DNA of 64,000 nt from Leucocoprinus leucothites (lineage: Eukaryota; Basidiomycota; Agaricomycetes; Agaricales; Agaricaceae), in NCBI GenBank assembly GCA_013368445.1, contig JAACJO010000001.1:1860001-1924000 (forward strand). Direction: 5' to 3'. Below, piece after piece: positions 1-10,747 of this stretch; position 1 is the first letter of the stretch; the number at the start of each line of letters is the position of its first letter. Position numbers and translations under genes: made by a program. Below the pieces are notes generated by a model. The model was not told the origin of the DNA and searched no databases. It was given only the letters and a program-made list of their open reading frames with translations.

Positions 1-1261
1 CAGACTTAACGTGAGTGGAGAAAGTAGGAGATCAAAGGAGCTGCAAATCAACCATTCCGTGGTCATTTGTTGATTAGATCACAATTTTACGAGCGCCTAT
101 CACATCATGGCCCGGAAGGTAGATCATATATGGCGCTTATTACTTGATATTCAATCACTTGCCCTGGAAACTCACCCATGACTCCTCCTGCAAACGCACG
201 GGTCCTATGGGCAACCAATCAAACTGAGCAAAGCGCACCGCTCCTGTGTTCCAATTTTTTCAGGTCAATTATTGTAACTCCACCTATGTTTTGACGCGTT
301 GCTACAGAATTATATTCTTTTTCTGGCGTTATCCAACGCTGGCGATCCACAGGGTTCCGCAGGGGTCAACGTGCCGCGTAATAACACTGCTGGTTCGCTT
401 CCGGTGATTGAAAGCGAACAGAAGCGTTACTTAGGGGTGTTACATATATCATTTAGAAGTCTCATAGCCTCGATGTCACTGATACTTTGAACTTAAACTA
501 CCGCGAGATCTTAGATAAACCGCATCTAGACCGCAGGCAATTGCTCGGCAATGATTTACTGAGCAACAGTTCGACATGGTGGGCCAAACTTCCACTTGCT
601 GAAAAAGCCTTCGTGGGGAATCGATGATCATAGCGACTGCCTCGAGACTTGAAATTTTGACGTGTGGCTCAGAAGATTCCTGCTGCCAAGTCAAAGTAAA
701 ATTAGACGATGCCCTCGAGGCAGCCCAGAATGCTCCCTTTAAGTCTAATGTCTGCAATAATCATAATTGGATGCTATACGGACAATCAGTTTCCATCCGG
801 CTGTTGCACTTGTCCGAGTCGAACGAAACTGGAAAAGTCGAGGAGCATGTAGTGCCGGTAATGTGAAAACCTAGACCCGACTTGGGGCGTGCTAGATGTG
901 AGGAATCGCTTCGACATACTTTTATGTCAGTCAAGGACACAAGGCCTCAGCTCGGAGCCCAAAGTGATTCGATCTTATGGCCCTTGACCGGTTGACCGGT
1001 TGACCAGGGGGACAGCAGACACAACGATCACTTTCGTATCGCCATTAGTTCTTTGGATTTTTACGCCCCTGAGTCTATTTGCGATACAAATATTGGCTAT
1101 GGGTACTTTGGGTCTTAACCCATTCGGTTGGATTGCCGGCGCGGAACTGCCGGCGGGAGAGACCAGCCAGTTTGCTCTCGCTCTCACTCTCATCTGGTCC
1201 TTGTATTGCCCTCCTGCTAGATAATTGATGAAAAAGCTTCGAGCACTCACGCGAGCACTCA
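1..1261. other. Unassigned left edge with coding-like stretches
   Basis: No gene is recognised here. The plus strand shows several protein-like open stretches in different frames: about 302-440 (contains VPRNNTAGSLPVIESEQKRY), 441-627 (contains LNLNYREILDKPHLDRRQLL) and 640-866 (contains SNVCNNHNWMLYGQSVSIRL), with possible N-glycosylation sites. A hydrophobic stretch lies at about 1030-1220. They could be exons of one gene running in from the left, or remnants of one, but I could not join them through convincing splice sites. A short tandem repeat of ttgaccgg lies at 984-1005. Confidence 0.25.
984..1005. repeat. Short tandem repeat, unit ttgaccgg, 2.75 copies
   Basis: Two full copies of an 8-base unit are followed by six bases of a third. 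The unit contains the near-palindrome accggt. It lies about 255 bases upstream of the proposed start of the dehydrogenase gene. It could be a binding-site cluster or a chance repeat. Confidence 0.6.
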
Positions 1262-2954
1262 ATGAAAGCGGCAAGTTTAGATACAAGGCACGCCTAGATC
1301 CCTCCTCCAATGATTGATGTTGATCACTTTTCCTGCAGTCACCAGAGCAAGCCTTTGACTATTTGGTCATAGGCGGAGGTGAGCTTCTTCTCTAGTTGCA
1401 TGCATCCTGTCATATACTCTGTCTAACATTGCAACCGATCACGGTAACGATCGAACTAGGTGTGGTTGGTCTAGCAATAGCACAAAGACTTTCCCAGCGT
1501 TTTCCGTCCAAATCGACGTTTTTGGTTGAACGACACGGTCGAGCCGGGGAAGAGACCAGGTAAATGAGCCGAGCGCTATATCCATAATTGTCCGGAACTC
1601 AACTCTAACGGGTGGCTTCATTTATCTTTCTATTCCCTTTGTTGCTCCAGCTCTCGCAACTCCGAGGTCATCCATTCCGGTGAGTCGATTTATATTTCTC
1701 CATTTATGTGTCTGGATGATTATATTATGTCCTCTCTGTGTTCAAAGGGTCAGGGTTTGCTGACTCACTTCTTGCGTCTATCCTCTTGTGCATATAGGGC
1801 TTTACTATCCTCCGGAATCTCTGAAGACGAGGCTATGCCTCCGTGGCCGCGACATGATGTATGAGCGCTGTAAGGCGTTCAATGTCCCATACAAACAGGT
1901 CGGGAAACTGGTCGTAGCGAAGGAATCTCAGCGGGACTACGTTCGTAACCTTCATGCCAAATCTCTCAGGCTCCAATGGCCACCTCATAGCCCTCTCCCT
2001 GGGCAAGGGTTCAGAGGAGACGGAAATCTTGTTCTACCGACAGAACTCCTCACCGGAGAACAAGCACGTCAGATGGAACCTGATCTCTCGGAAGACATTG
2101 TTGCTGCCCTGTGGTGTCCGATGACGGGAATCATTGACTCTCATTCCTTTATGGAAAGTCTGGAGAAGGATATTATTGAATCTGAAAATGGAGAACTCGT
2201 CTACTCAACGCGTGTTGTTCGCGTTGATCCATGTACGCAGTCCTGTGCTGATTTAGATAGTCCCGAAGATGGATGGGTCGTGCAGGTCGCAACTGGAGAT
2301 GCAGAGGAAGGAGAGGCAATGCTTGCGAGGACGTTGATCAATGCCTCAGGGCTCTCCAGCACCCTCATTCTGAACGCACTGCTGCCTCATGAGCGCCGTA
2401 TACCAATGTATTACGCTCGAGGTTCTTATGCATCGTATCATGGTCCGGGTGTTAGTGGGGTTTCGCACCTCATATACCCATGTCCAAACACTGGGCCAAA
2501 TGCACATGCATTCCAGTCCCTGGGAACTCACCTTACTCTTGATCTCCAAGGCAAAATTCGCTTTGGACCAGATATAGAGTGGATAGAGCCACCGTCAACC
2601 TTTTCCGAATCCACTCAGGGTCATCCCGAAGATGAGGCCGATTTCTGGAAGAAGCTCCTGATACCTGACGAGTCACGAATACCCGAGATGCATCAAGCTG
2701 TGACTGACTATTTGCCAGGCGTCAGTCTCACAGGCCTGCAGCCTGATTATTGTGGAATGAGACCCAAATTGGTTCCACCATGGGGTGGATTTCAGGACTT
2801 TATTTTTAGGGTGGACTCTCCAGTTAAAGGGGGGACGAAGAAGAATCCTATGCTCAGCTTGTTGAGTATTGAGAGTCCTGGTTTGACGTCGAGTCTCGCG
2901 ATAGCCGAACATGTAGTCGAGGACATCCTGCACAATGATTTCGGTCACGAATAA
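1262..2954 (+). CDS. L2HGDH: L-2-hydroxyglutarate dehydrogenase (FAD-dependent)
   Basis: The enzyme oxidises L-2-hydroxyglutarate to 2-oxoglutarate with FAD, usually in mitochondria, and so removes a toxic side product of metabolism. The spliced protein is about 444 residues. It opens with the Rossmann dinucleotide-binding motif VIGGGVVGLAIA, then ETSSRNSEVIHSGLYYPP, the family's FAD-contact region. Introns lie at 1379-1459, 1560-1650 and 1680-1797, and one large exon runs from 1798 to the stop. The start is less sure. The only in-phase solution I find is a three-codon first exon (1262-1270) followed by an intron with a GC donor (1271-1338). No clear mitochondrial presequence is seen, so an undetected upstream exon is possible. 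The coding length is a multiple of three. The gene converges on NDUFA12 with 48 bases between the stops. Confidence 0.85.
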
Positions 2955-3002
2955 AGGGCAGGAGATTTGATAGATGATATATTCAACTGGACTGTCTAGC
3001 AT

Positions 3003-3643
3003 CTAAGTACGAGCCTTGACTTTAGGCTCCCAAGCATTAATCTTGGGTCTGAGGGTGTTGTACGACTTGTAGGCGCCGCGGGTGCCGGTCAAATTTTCAA
3101 CGTAAGACTGGGCGAATCGAGGGTCAACCGTCTGTACAGAGATTCACAACAGAGAGAGACGTACTGCCTGCCAGGGTGGTGTAACTTTAGCGAAGACAGG
3201 ATCCTCAGGAGGTGCATCTTTCCGAATATGTTGTAACCAAGAATGCCATTCTGGGGGCACTTGAGATGCATTGTAATCATGCTAATAGGAGGGAGTTGGA
3301 TGAGGGACCATTCGTGTTGATTATAGTTGAAGTACATACTTGTGCAAAGTCAACCCAGCGTTGGCGCCCTGTATTGGTGGTCGAATGCCAAGTCAAAACC
3401 TCTGATTTTCAGATAACTCACCGGGAATCTCCTCTTCTGCATTCATATTCTCGAAGTACAGGTTTCCAAACCTACATTTGTCCGTCGTCAACTCGGTGTA
3501 TCCTCTCTCAGAATCCAGTCAACCTACTGGTCCCTGCCAACGTAACGACCTGACTTGGCGTCGCCAATGTACTGCATCTGCCTCCACCATTCCCGCAAGC
3601 CGACACGTTGAATGCTACGGATCGTCCGAGCCAGAGAAACCAT
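3003..3643 (-). CDS. NDUFA12: NADH:ubiquinone oxidoreductase subunit NDUFA12 (B17.2)
   Basis: This is an accessory subunit of mitochondrial complex I, on the matrix side near the joint of the peripheral arm. Five exons give a 146-residue protein, close to the human length of about 145. The family signature is clear: WWRQMQYIGDAKSGRYVG, then FGNLYFEN with acidic residues, IPGRQRWVDFAQ, and the VPPEWHSWLQHI block. The C-terminal NAWEPKVKART is typical of fungal members. Introns are short and GT-AG, and every exon joins in frame. The ATG at 3643 gives MVSLARTIRSIQRVGLREWW, which fits the family start. Its 3' end faces the dehydrogenase gene. Confidence 0.95.
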
Positions 3644-4036
3644 AATGGGCGAGGAGAAAGAACGTTGTTTGACCGGATTTGTTCGGGACTGGAGGTGAGC
3701 TAGCCGATTGCCTTTTTTGGAATACTTTAAATATGGACGACAAGTTAGAAAACCATTTCATTTCTATTGCTCGATGTGGGCTCTGTATTAGGCGTTAGAT
3801 TCAAAGAAACTAGCATATTTAATTGAGATATTGTGTACAACAGGATACCTTCCTGCTGGATGAAATACAGAGGTGATAGTCGTAATGTAAACGAAGAAAC
3901 AATAATGGTTACACGACAATCCGAGATAGAACAAGGTCCGACCAAGAGAACAAAAAAGAGATGTGAGAGGAAATGGAAAATATTGGAAGTTTACAAGAAG
4001 GAGGGTGGGATACACCCGGGAAAAGTCGAGTTCAAA
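3644..4036. other. Intergenic: Bem1 3' region and NDUFA12 promoter
   Basis: This is about 390 bases between two minus-strand genes. It should hold the 3' untranslated region of Bem1 and the promoter of NDUFA12. I see no further gene or clear motif. Confidence 0.6.
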
Positions 4037-6102
4037 TCAGTCAGCATACAGCACATGCTTGTCGGTCCCTTCCATCCACACTCTAAGGTCCGCATCGCCT
4101 CCGAGCCCAACAAAGGTATTTGTGATGCTATCACGATATCTGAGGATAGTTACATCACTTCCGAGACGAGCCTGGACTTTTTCCATCAGCTCTAAGTGAG
4201 TTACTTTGGGATGTACCCGAATTGCGATGAGATCATCCGCGACTCGGTCGAAAATCTTAATCTTCACGAATGCAGTTTGGGGGTTGGCCGCGGATATTGG
4301 CGGGTTGTTGAGATTGGAGGCAGCACTAGATTGTGATCGAGCTCGGGTTGACGTACTTTGAGATGAACGGAAGGAGGAGGCAGATGGTGTCGAGGCGTTG
4401 TGATGGTAGCCATTATCATATCGGGATTGAGACTGTGTATGGTTGCTGTTCCGACTTGGCTGAGGTGAGTGGTTGCGATCTGGATAAGGCGAATGTGACC
4501 GGGAGTGAAATGAAGTCGATGAATTGGTGCGTTCATGGGTTTGACTGTACACGAGCTTCCGTGTCCCATTTTCGATAGGCGGTCGGCGTTCGTTCCGGCT
4601 GTGGGACCGCTGGTCCCCTTCATGCGATGGTACTGGGGATTGGGAGTAGCGCTCTTCAGCGTAATCCGAGCCCTCATCCCCTACACGAAGCCCGCTCAAT
4701 TTATTCGTGATGTCTCGGTCATAATCGTTGTCTACGATTGTGCTGTCATCGTGCAGCGTGCTAGCTTCGGCATCGAGCAACGCATCCAATTCCGGAGCAT
4801 GTGGTTCAACCTCGCTCTCGACGTCACCGGGTTTGAGAGACAAGAACTCCCGGACGATATGGTGCTCCAGAATGTAACGGGCCCCAGAGGTCGAGAGATC
4901 GCAAAGACCGTGAATGTACGTATCCAACTCCGCTCTTCTCGTGGCAGTCAACGCGTCATCCACTTCCTCAGCAGGACCCGGCATGAATGGAAGAATTCGC
5001 GGGTGAGGTGGATGACGACCGCCTTCACGGGGAAATGTGTCAAGGAGGGAGACTTGAAAGTCGTAGAAGTCGTTATAAACTCGGAACAAAATGAGTTGCT
5101 TGGCTGGAGGAAGTTGGGTTTCTCCGGGTCCTTTGTAGGGCTGAAAAAGAGCATCTATCCGGAACCAATACTCTTCCATCTCGTAATGGAAAGAGACAAC
5201 GTCGGCACTCAAAAGGAGCCCTTCAGGAAGAAGCTCGGGAATGGGAGGCTGGGCGGGTTCAGGTGGAGAGAAGGGGTGATAACTAGGGGTATCTGGTACT
5301 GGTGGAAGCGCGTATGGGCTGTCTGTAACTGAACCTTTGTCGGTGGGCTCTAGAACGCCGAGAGGGATGCTGCTTTGTTTGTAGTTTATCATGGCCTTTT
5401 TCCAATCCTCGACTTTTGGCAGCTCTCCCCTGTCCATTATGCCTTCGATATCAGTAATAGGTTTTCCGGTCAATGGATCATGTATCTCGACGAAAGAAGC
5501 AGGGATAAGGCCGGGTCGACCGAGACGACCGATAGATTTTGCGACAAACCACTCTCGATTTGATTGAGCAACGACGGTAATGGCGTCGCCACGTTTGGCA
5601 TCCAGCTCGTCCGGGCGTTCTGCTTCAAAATCATGCTGAACGATGGCATAGAATACTTGTGATTTTTGGGACAGAGGAGAGGATGTAGCTCGTGAGGGTG
5701 GGACAGGACTTTGAAATCCGAGCTGGGAAGTACGAATACTGGGGGGGGGGGGGCAAGTGAGTTGTGGTTCCAGATCAAGTGCAGTATTCCGTACGGTGTG
5801 TTTTTATTAAATTCTTCAAACATGTGTTGAGGCACAAGCCCTCGTGCACCAGTCACTGGGTTGTGGGCCTCGTACCATTGGCCACGCTCTTCATTATCAT
5901 TTACAACGTAAAAGAAGTCGCCCTTCTGAAACGAAAGTTCCTGAGGGGCTTGCGAGCGATGGGAGTTTAGTGCGCGAATGACTTTCTGAGGAGGTAGTAT
6001 CGCGGAAGGAGGTTTGGACACAGCAGGAAGGGGAAGTGGTGTAGAGATCTGGAGTCTGGGAGTGTCTTTGTTTGCATTCAGGGATTTCCGAAGGGATTTC
6101 AT
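4037..6102 (-). CDS. BEM1: Bem1/Scd2-type polarity scaffold (two SH3, PX, PB1)
   Basis: Bem1 links the Cdc42 exchange factor Cdc24 to PAK kinases at sites of polarised growth. The spliced protein has 669 residues. SH3 domain 1 lies at about 40-100 (LSFQKGDFFYVV...GQWYEA...GLVPQHMFEEF). SH3 domain 2 lies at about 128-186 (FYAIVQHDFEAERPDELDAK...GLIPASFVEI). A PX domain at about 270-405 should bind phosphoinositides, and a C-terminal PB1 domain (about 585-669) should bind the PB1 domain of Cdc24. Between PX and PB1 is a Ser/His/Arg-rich low-complexity linker. One intron (5739-5794) interrupts the gene. It carries a run of 13 C on the coding strand next to its acceptor. Splicing there restores the frame across both SH3 domains. 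Confidence 0.93.
5739..5794 (-). other. Bem1 intron with a 13-base C homopolymer as pyrimidine tract
   Basis: On the coding strand the intron begins gtacgg, has a ctcac branch-like site, and ends in thirteen C followed by ag. On the plus strand the homopolymer is the G run 5741-5753. The exon frames join only if this segment is removed. Confidence 0.8.
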
Positions 6103-6778
6103 TGGAGTTTTGTCTGGTCGTCGCGGTCGTAAGGTTAGAAGAGGAGGTGAGAAAGGAAGAGCGGACTGGAGCTGGGATAATGGGAGGGTGATACCAAGTT
6201 ATCAGTCACGTGGGTCACATCTAACAATTAAGGTCAAGCCAAGATTGGACGCCATTGGCGTGAGGCGCGAGGGGTCCTACAGGAAGCTGTCGCCAATGCC
6301 ACCTCCTTCATCTGTCTCCAGGCCCTCGTCGCCTCAGACTCACGGATAATCTCCTCATCATTTTCTCCTCTTCTTTTGATCTATCCTTTGTGCATACCCT
6401 TGTCGATTCGAAATTATGTGACTGGTCGAACACTTGGTTGAGAACTGCACAGCCCTGAAAGAACAGGTAACCAACGGTCAGCTGCCAGTCTGTTGCTCCC
6501 CAGGGTCTACAAGATTGGCAGCTACCAGTTGATGACGCGAATTGTCAGAGGGTGGTATCTACCGCATAGAAACCAGGTTGACCAAGTATACAGGCCAAAT
6601 CACCTGTGCACATATGTGTCCGAGTCGTCCCTTAGAGTGAGGCAATGGCGCCCTATCTGTTGATTACATAACGCATGGCGTTGTCAAATACAGACACACC
6701 AATCCCAGGTCAGTCAATAATACCTTTTCTCCAGCCCCACATACCTCTGCCTGTCGTGCTGCGGTCAAGTCCCCTACC
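6103..6778. promoter_or_regulatory. Divergent promoter region between Bem1 and Not3
   Basis: This is about 675 bases between two divergently transcribed genes, so both promoters must lie here. A palindromic E-box core, cacgtg, occurs at 6207-6212, about 105 bases upstream of the Bem1 start. I see no TATA box that stands out and no open frame that looks coding. Confidence 0.5.
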
Positions 6779-9518
6779 ATGGCTGCAAGAAAGCTGCAAA
6801 GTCTGTTTTCTTGAGAACCAGTTTATTCTTCTACTCATAACAATGATGTAGCCGAAATTGAACGAACGTTGAAGAAGGTTTCGGAGGGCGTTGAGCTCTT
6901 TGAGAACATATACGAGAAGATGCAGGCGTCAACAAACCAGACGCAGAAAGAGAAACTGGAACTTGATCTCAAAACGCAAATCAAGAAGCTTCAGCGACTG
7001 CGAGATCAAATAAAGACCTGGGTAGCGAGTAACGACATAAAGGACAAGTCACAACTCATGGACAACCGACGATTAATTGAGACGGTGAGCGGCTCATCAT
7101 CGCATTTCTTGCCTGGCCTGAGGTTACGCCGCGTGTCCAATTATTCTACCTTGAATTACCCCTGAATGGAACCTTCATTCTTCGAGAATGGTTGAACAAT
7201 TACTAATGTCTTTTGCATATTCTTCTTACAGCAAATGGAGAAATTCAAAGCGTGCGAGAAGGAGATGAAGACCAAAGCTTTCTCCAAGGAAGGTCTAATA
7301 CAAGCTGCCAAACTAGATCCCAAAGAGCAAGAAAAGGAAGAAGCGACGCAGTGGCTTCAATCCCAAGTTGAGGAGCTTCAAATGCAGGTAGAATCCGCGG
7401 AAGCCGAAGTAGAGTCGTTACAAGGAACTGGAAAGAGGCGCAAGCAAGGAACTAACATGGGGCGAGTAGAAGAGCTGGAGCATCTCAACGACCGTCGAAA
7501 ATGGCATATCAGTCGCTTGGAAATTGTCCTCCGCCTCCTCAATAATGGTTCTCTCTCAACAGAACGAGTTTTGGATCTCAAAGAGGACGTCCAATACTTC
7601 GTGGAGAGCAATACGGTGTGTACCTTGATATATACTCCCATTTATCACTCAGTATCACCTTGTCTTCCAGGAAGAAGAATTTGAAGAAGATGAAGGGATT
7701 TATGATGAACTTAATCTCGAAGAGGAGGAAGAGAAATTTGGGCTTGTCGCGGATGACGATGACAGCAGCAGCTCAGACGAAACAAGTGAAGGCAAGTCAG
7801 CCGTCCTTGACGCGCTCCCAACGGACTCACAGGTAACAGAAAAACCCGCACGAGCCTCAAATAAGAAACATGACGAAGAGAGTGTGTCGAGTAGTAAGCG
7901 TGACGACAGTCCAATCCTCAAGAAGGCGAATGTTACACTGCAGCTCCGGAGTACGTTTGTCATCATTATTTGAGCCTCATGCTGTAACGTCCACCCTTTC
8001 TAGAACACTCCGTGGATAGCAAGTCAAAATTAGCTGGAGCTTCGAGCAATTCACAGCCAGAGCAACTGATGGGTAAATCGTCTTCGAATCTCAACTTCTC
8101 CCAATCAATGTCGAGTGTGGTGAAACCACCTGCGCCTCGACCACCACAATTACCACCAATTCGTTATGCGACCGTAGCTCAGGCCATGACACAGAACTCG
8201 CAATCCCACACATCAACTGCTGCATCGTCAACTGCCTATTTACCCGCGACTGCTTCATCACAACCCCAGCCCTCACCTTCAAGTGCAGCCCCCACGTCGT
8301 CTGCGCCCCCCATATCGCTTACCCAAGACCAGTCTTCTGTTGCTACCTCTTCACCAAGCTTAACGCATCCATCAGTGACAAGTCCAATTTTGTCTTCTGC
8401 CGCATCAGCGTCACAGCAGCCCGACGGTTCAACGTACTCTACAGAAGATTCTCCAGCTTTGTCGGAGGCTGTTCCCGCAAAGCTTCCATCGCCTCAGAAA
8501 GCATCACCTTCACCAAAAGGTGAATCGGTTTCCCTCAGCCTGCTAAATGGTTGTTCACGTTCCCTCAGATCAGCCCCTTTCATCAACTACCGCGGATGCT
8601 TCACAAGCGCCGTCGCAACCCGATAATGATGATTCCCCATCCCAGCTTGCGCCATCGCCTCTCCCCCAGCAAGTTCAACAAGTATCCTCTAGTGCAAGGG
8701 CCAAGTCACCTTTGCCGAGTGCAGCATCAAGTCAACCGATTTTTCCTCCAGGCGTCAAGGTTACTCAGAACGACCAGCAGCAACAGCAGCAGCAGCCTGC
8801 AATTGGCAACCAACGACCTCCGTCATCCACTCAGCAACAGCCTCAAGCTCGCCCGACAGTTTCTTCAGCATTCCCAGGTTCACTGCAAGACCTTGTTGCG
8901 TCATTTGAGAATGTTAAGCAGAAAGGTTTGCCCCCGATGCCTCGGAGAACATGCTTTTGACTCACGATTAATCAGCCGGGGGCCGAATGAACAATCTGGA
9001 CCAGGTTCATAAGATGCTCGAGGGTGGTTATACCAGTATGCCCCAGCCTCAAGATACTGAGAAGTGAGTGTACACTGACCTTCTTACCTCTTGAGTTCCC
9101 TCATGAATTCCATTAGGCCCAAATATTATGTGCCACGGAACCCGTTCCAGACAGCACCTTACTATCCTCAGACTCCCCATCCTCTCCTCAACACGGCTGC
9201 TATCTTCTCTCAGCTAGATGTAGAGACTTTGTTCTACGTCTTCTATTATCTTCCAGGGACATATCAGCAGTAGGTTACCCTCTTTGGTTCCCATAACTGC
9301 TCTCACACCCCTGTAGATATCTAGCTGCGAAAGAACTGAAACGTCAATCCTGGCGATTCCACGTGAAATATCTCACATGGTTCCAACGGCACTCTGAACC
9401 TCAAGCCATTACCGACGAATATGAGCAAGGCGTGTATGTCTACTTCGATTGGGAAGGTTCATGGTGTCAACGCAAGAAGAGCGATTTCCGGTTCGAGTAT
9501 CGCTATTTGGAGGACTAG
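6779..9518 (+). CDS. NOT3: CCR4-NOT complex subunit Not3 (CNOT3/Not5 family)
   Basis: This is a subunit of the CCR4-NOT deadenylase complex, which shortens mRNA poly(A) tails and links decay to translation. The protein is about 740 residues in about nine exons. The N-terminal coiled-coil Not3 domain is highly typical ([20 protein letters not shown] at the start, then [20 protein letters not shown]). A Ser/Pro/Gln-rich disordered linker follows, with a short glutamine run near 8780. The C-terminal NOT box is complete ([20 protein letters not shown], then [20 protein letters not shown]), ending [10 protein letters not shown]. The first intron (6801-6851) splits codon 8, and splicing gives the canonical LQTEI. 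A 158-base gap separates its stop from the convergent MRPL12 stop. Confidence 0.96.
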
Positions 9519-9676
9519 CTCATTCACCTTGTACTTAAACTCTTACCCATTGACTGTTGTTTTCTCCTACCTGCATGTTGTAGCCTATTTATCTAGGCTA
9601 TGTATTCCATACCTTGCTTCAATACAATAATTATGTGGCATTAAAAAAGCAAACGACGTAGGTAAATCTAAGTAAA

Positions 9677-10514
9677 TTACTCTAACTTGATAACACCCCC
9701 AAGATCCTGGAATACTTTCTGTAGCTTCTCAGCTTCCTCCTTTGACAGATTCTCCTTCAGTACCTTGGGCACAGACTCGACAAATTTCTTAGCCTGAAGG
9801 CAGAACTTAGAACTGGTCTAAATGGTATCGCGAAATGTGGACACACCTCGATCAAAGTCAAGTTAGGCACCAACGACTTCACCTCTTTGATGATTTTAGG
9901 CTTGGCACCAGCATCAAAGGACTCTAGTTTGACAGTGAATACAGTCTTCTCCTGTGGCTTCTCCTACAATAATGTATTAAAGGGCGGCCGGGTATGAGTT
10001 TTGAAGCAAGGAACATACAGCAGCAGCTTCATCGCCGGCTGGTGTAGCAGTGGCAGCAGCCGGGGCAACAGAAGCAGCTGGGAGGGCGATTTCTTGGATA
10101 TTCAGACGCGACTGAATGCAGAATAAGTTAGCTGGATTTACTGCACATGAAAAAAAGCTCACCTTAAGTAGTGTCACCAGATCCGCTGCCTGCAGCAAGG
10201 TCAATCCCGAAATGTCGTCGACAATTCTATTTAAGGTGGGATCATTGGAGGTAGCGGGAGGGGCGGACGTTTGCGAGGGCTCAGCAGCAGCAGTAGCAAG
10301 GCATCTTGAGTGGGTTGGCAGTCGTGACCAACTGTGAAATGGGAGGTTTAAGTCAACCAGTCTGTCCCGAAGCACGCGCACCCGGCTCATGGTGGAAAGT
10401 ACGACTTACCGCGTAACAGAGGAGCGAGAGAATGCACGAAAAACACCGGAACAACGACTCTGTCCTAATTGTAAGCCAGGAAAGTGACCAATAGGAGGGA
10501 TGACTTACAGCCAT
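9677..10514 (-). CDS. MRPL12: Mitochondrial ribosomal protein bL12m (L7/L12 family)
   Basis: This is the stalk protein of the mitochondrial large ribosomal subunit, which recruits translation GTPases. The spliced product is about 183 residues. It has an Arg/Ser-rich mitochondrial presequence (MASRCSGVFRAFSRSSVTRW), an N-terminal dimerisation segment (LNRIVDDISGLTLLQAADLV), an Ala/Pro hinge at about 85-107, and a C-terminal domain (EKTVFTVKLESFDAGAKPKI...NLSKEEAEKLQKVFQDLGG). The first exon is only two codons (ATG GCT). An internal ATG at 10390 opens a longer-looking frame, but that ATG lies within an intron. The gene is preceded by about 230 bases shared with the 3' end of the next minus-strand gene. 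Confidence 0.93.
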
Positions 10515-10747
10515 GTTCAACCCAAAATGTCGGTATAACGCGCCAGGACACGAAACCCAAGTCTGGAAATTTGAGGTCTTATTTGTTCAAGTTGGGTCAT
10601 CACCTTTACTTCGGCACTTTCCGGGGTACCTGAAGGTATCTCTTCGAGCCTCAAGTCATATTTCCACCTTACTTGACTACTATACAGTACGAAAGTGACC
10701 CGTACGGGCGAGGACTAGCAAATACTATAATGTTACAATGGATAAAA

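Noticed and set aside
4535..5332. 265-codon open frame on the plus strand
   Set aside because: It lies antisense to Bem1 exon 2, whose frame encodes SH3, PX and PB1 domains. The antisense frame has no family features.
6207..6212. cacgtg E-box cores here and at 26837, 27366 and 58533 as targets of the bHLH factor in the window
   Set aside because: Six-base palindromes occur by chance about this often (one also lies inside Not3 coding sequence), and nothing ties them to this factor.
10330..10390. ATG at 10390 (MSRVRVLRDRLV) as the start of MRPL12
   Set aside because: It lies inside an intron. Splicing from ATG 10514 gives a proper presequence joined in frame.
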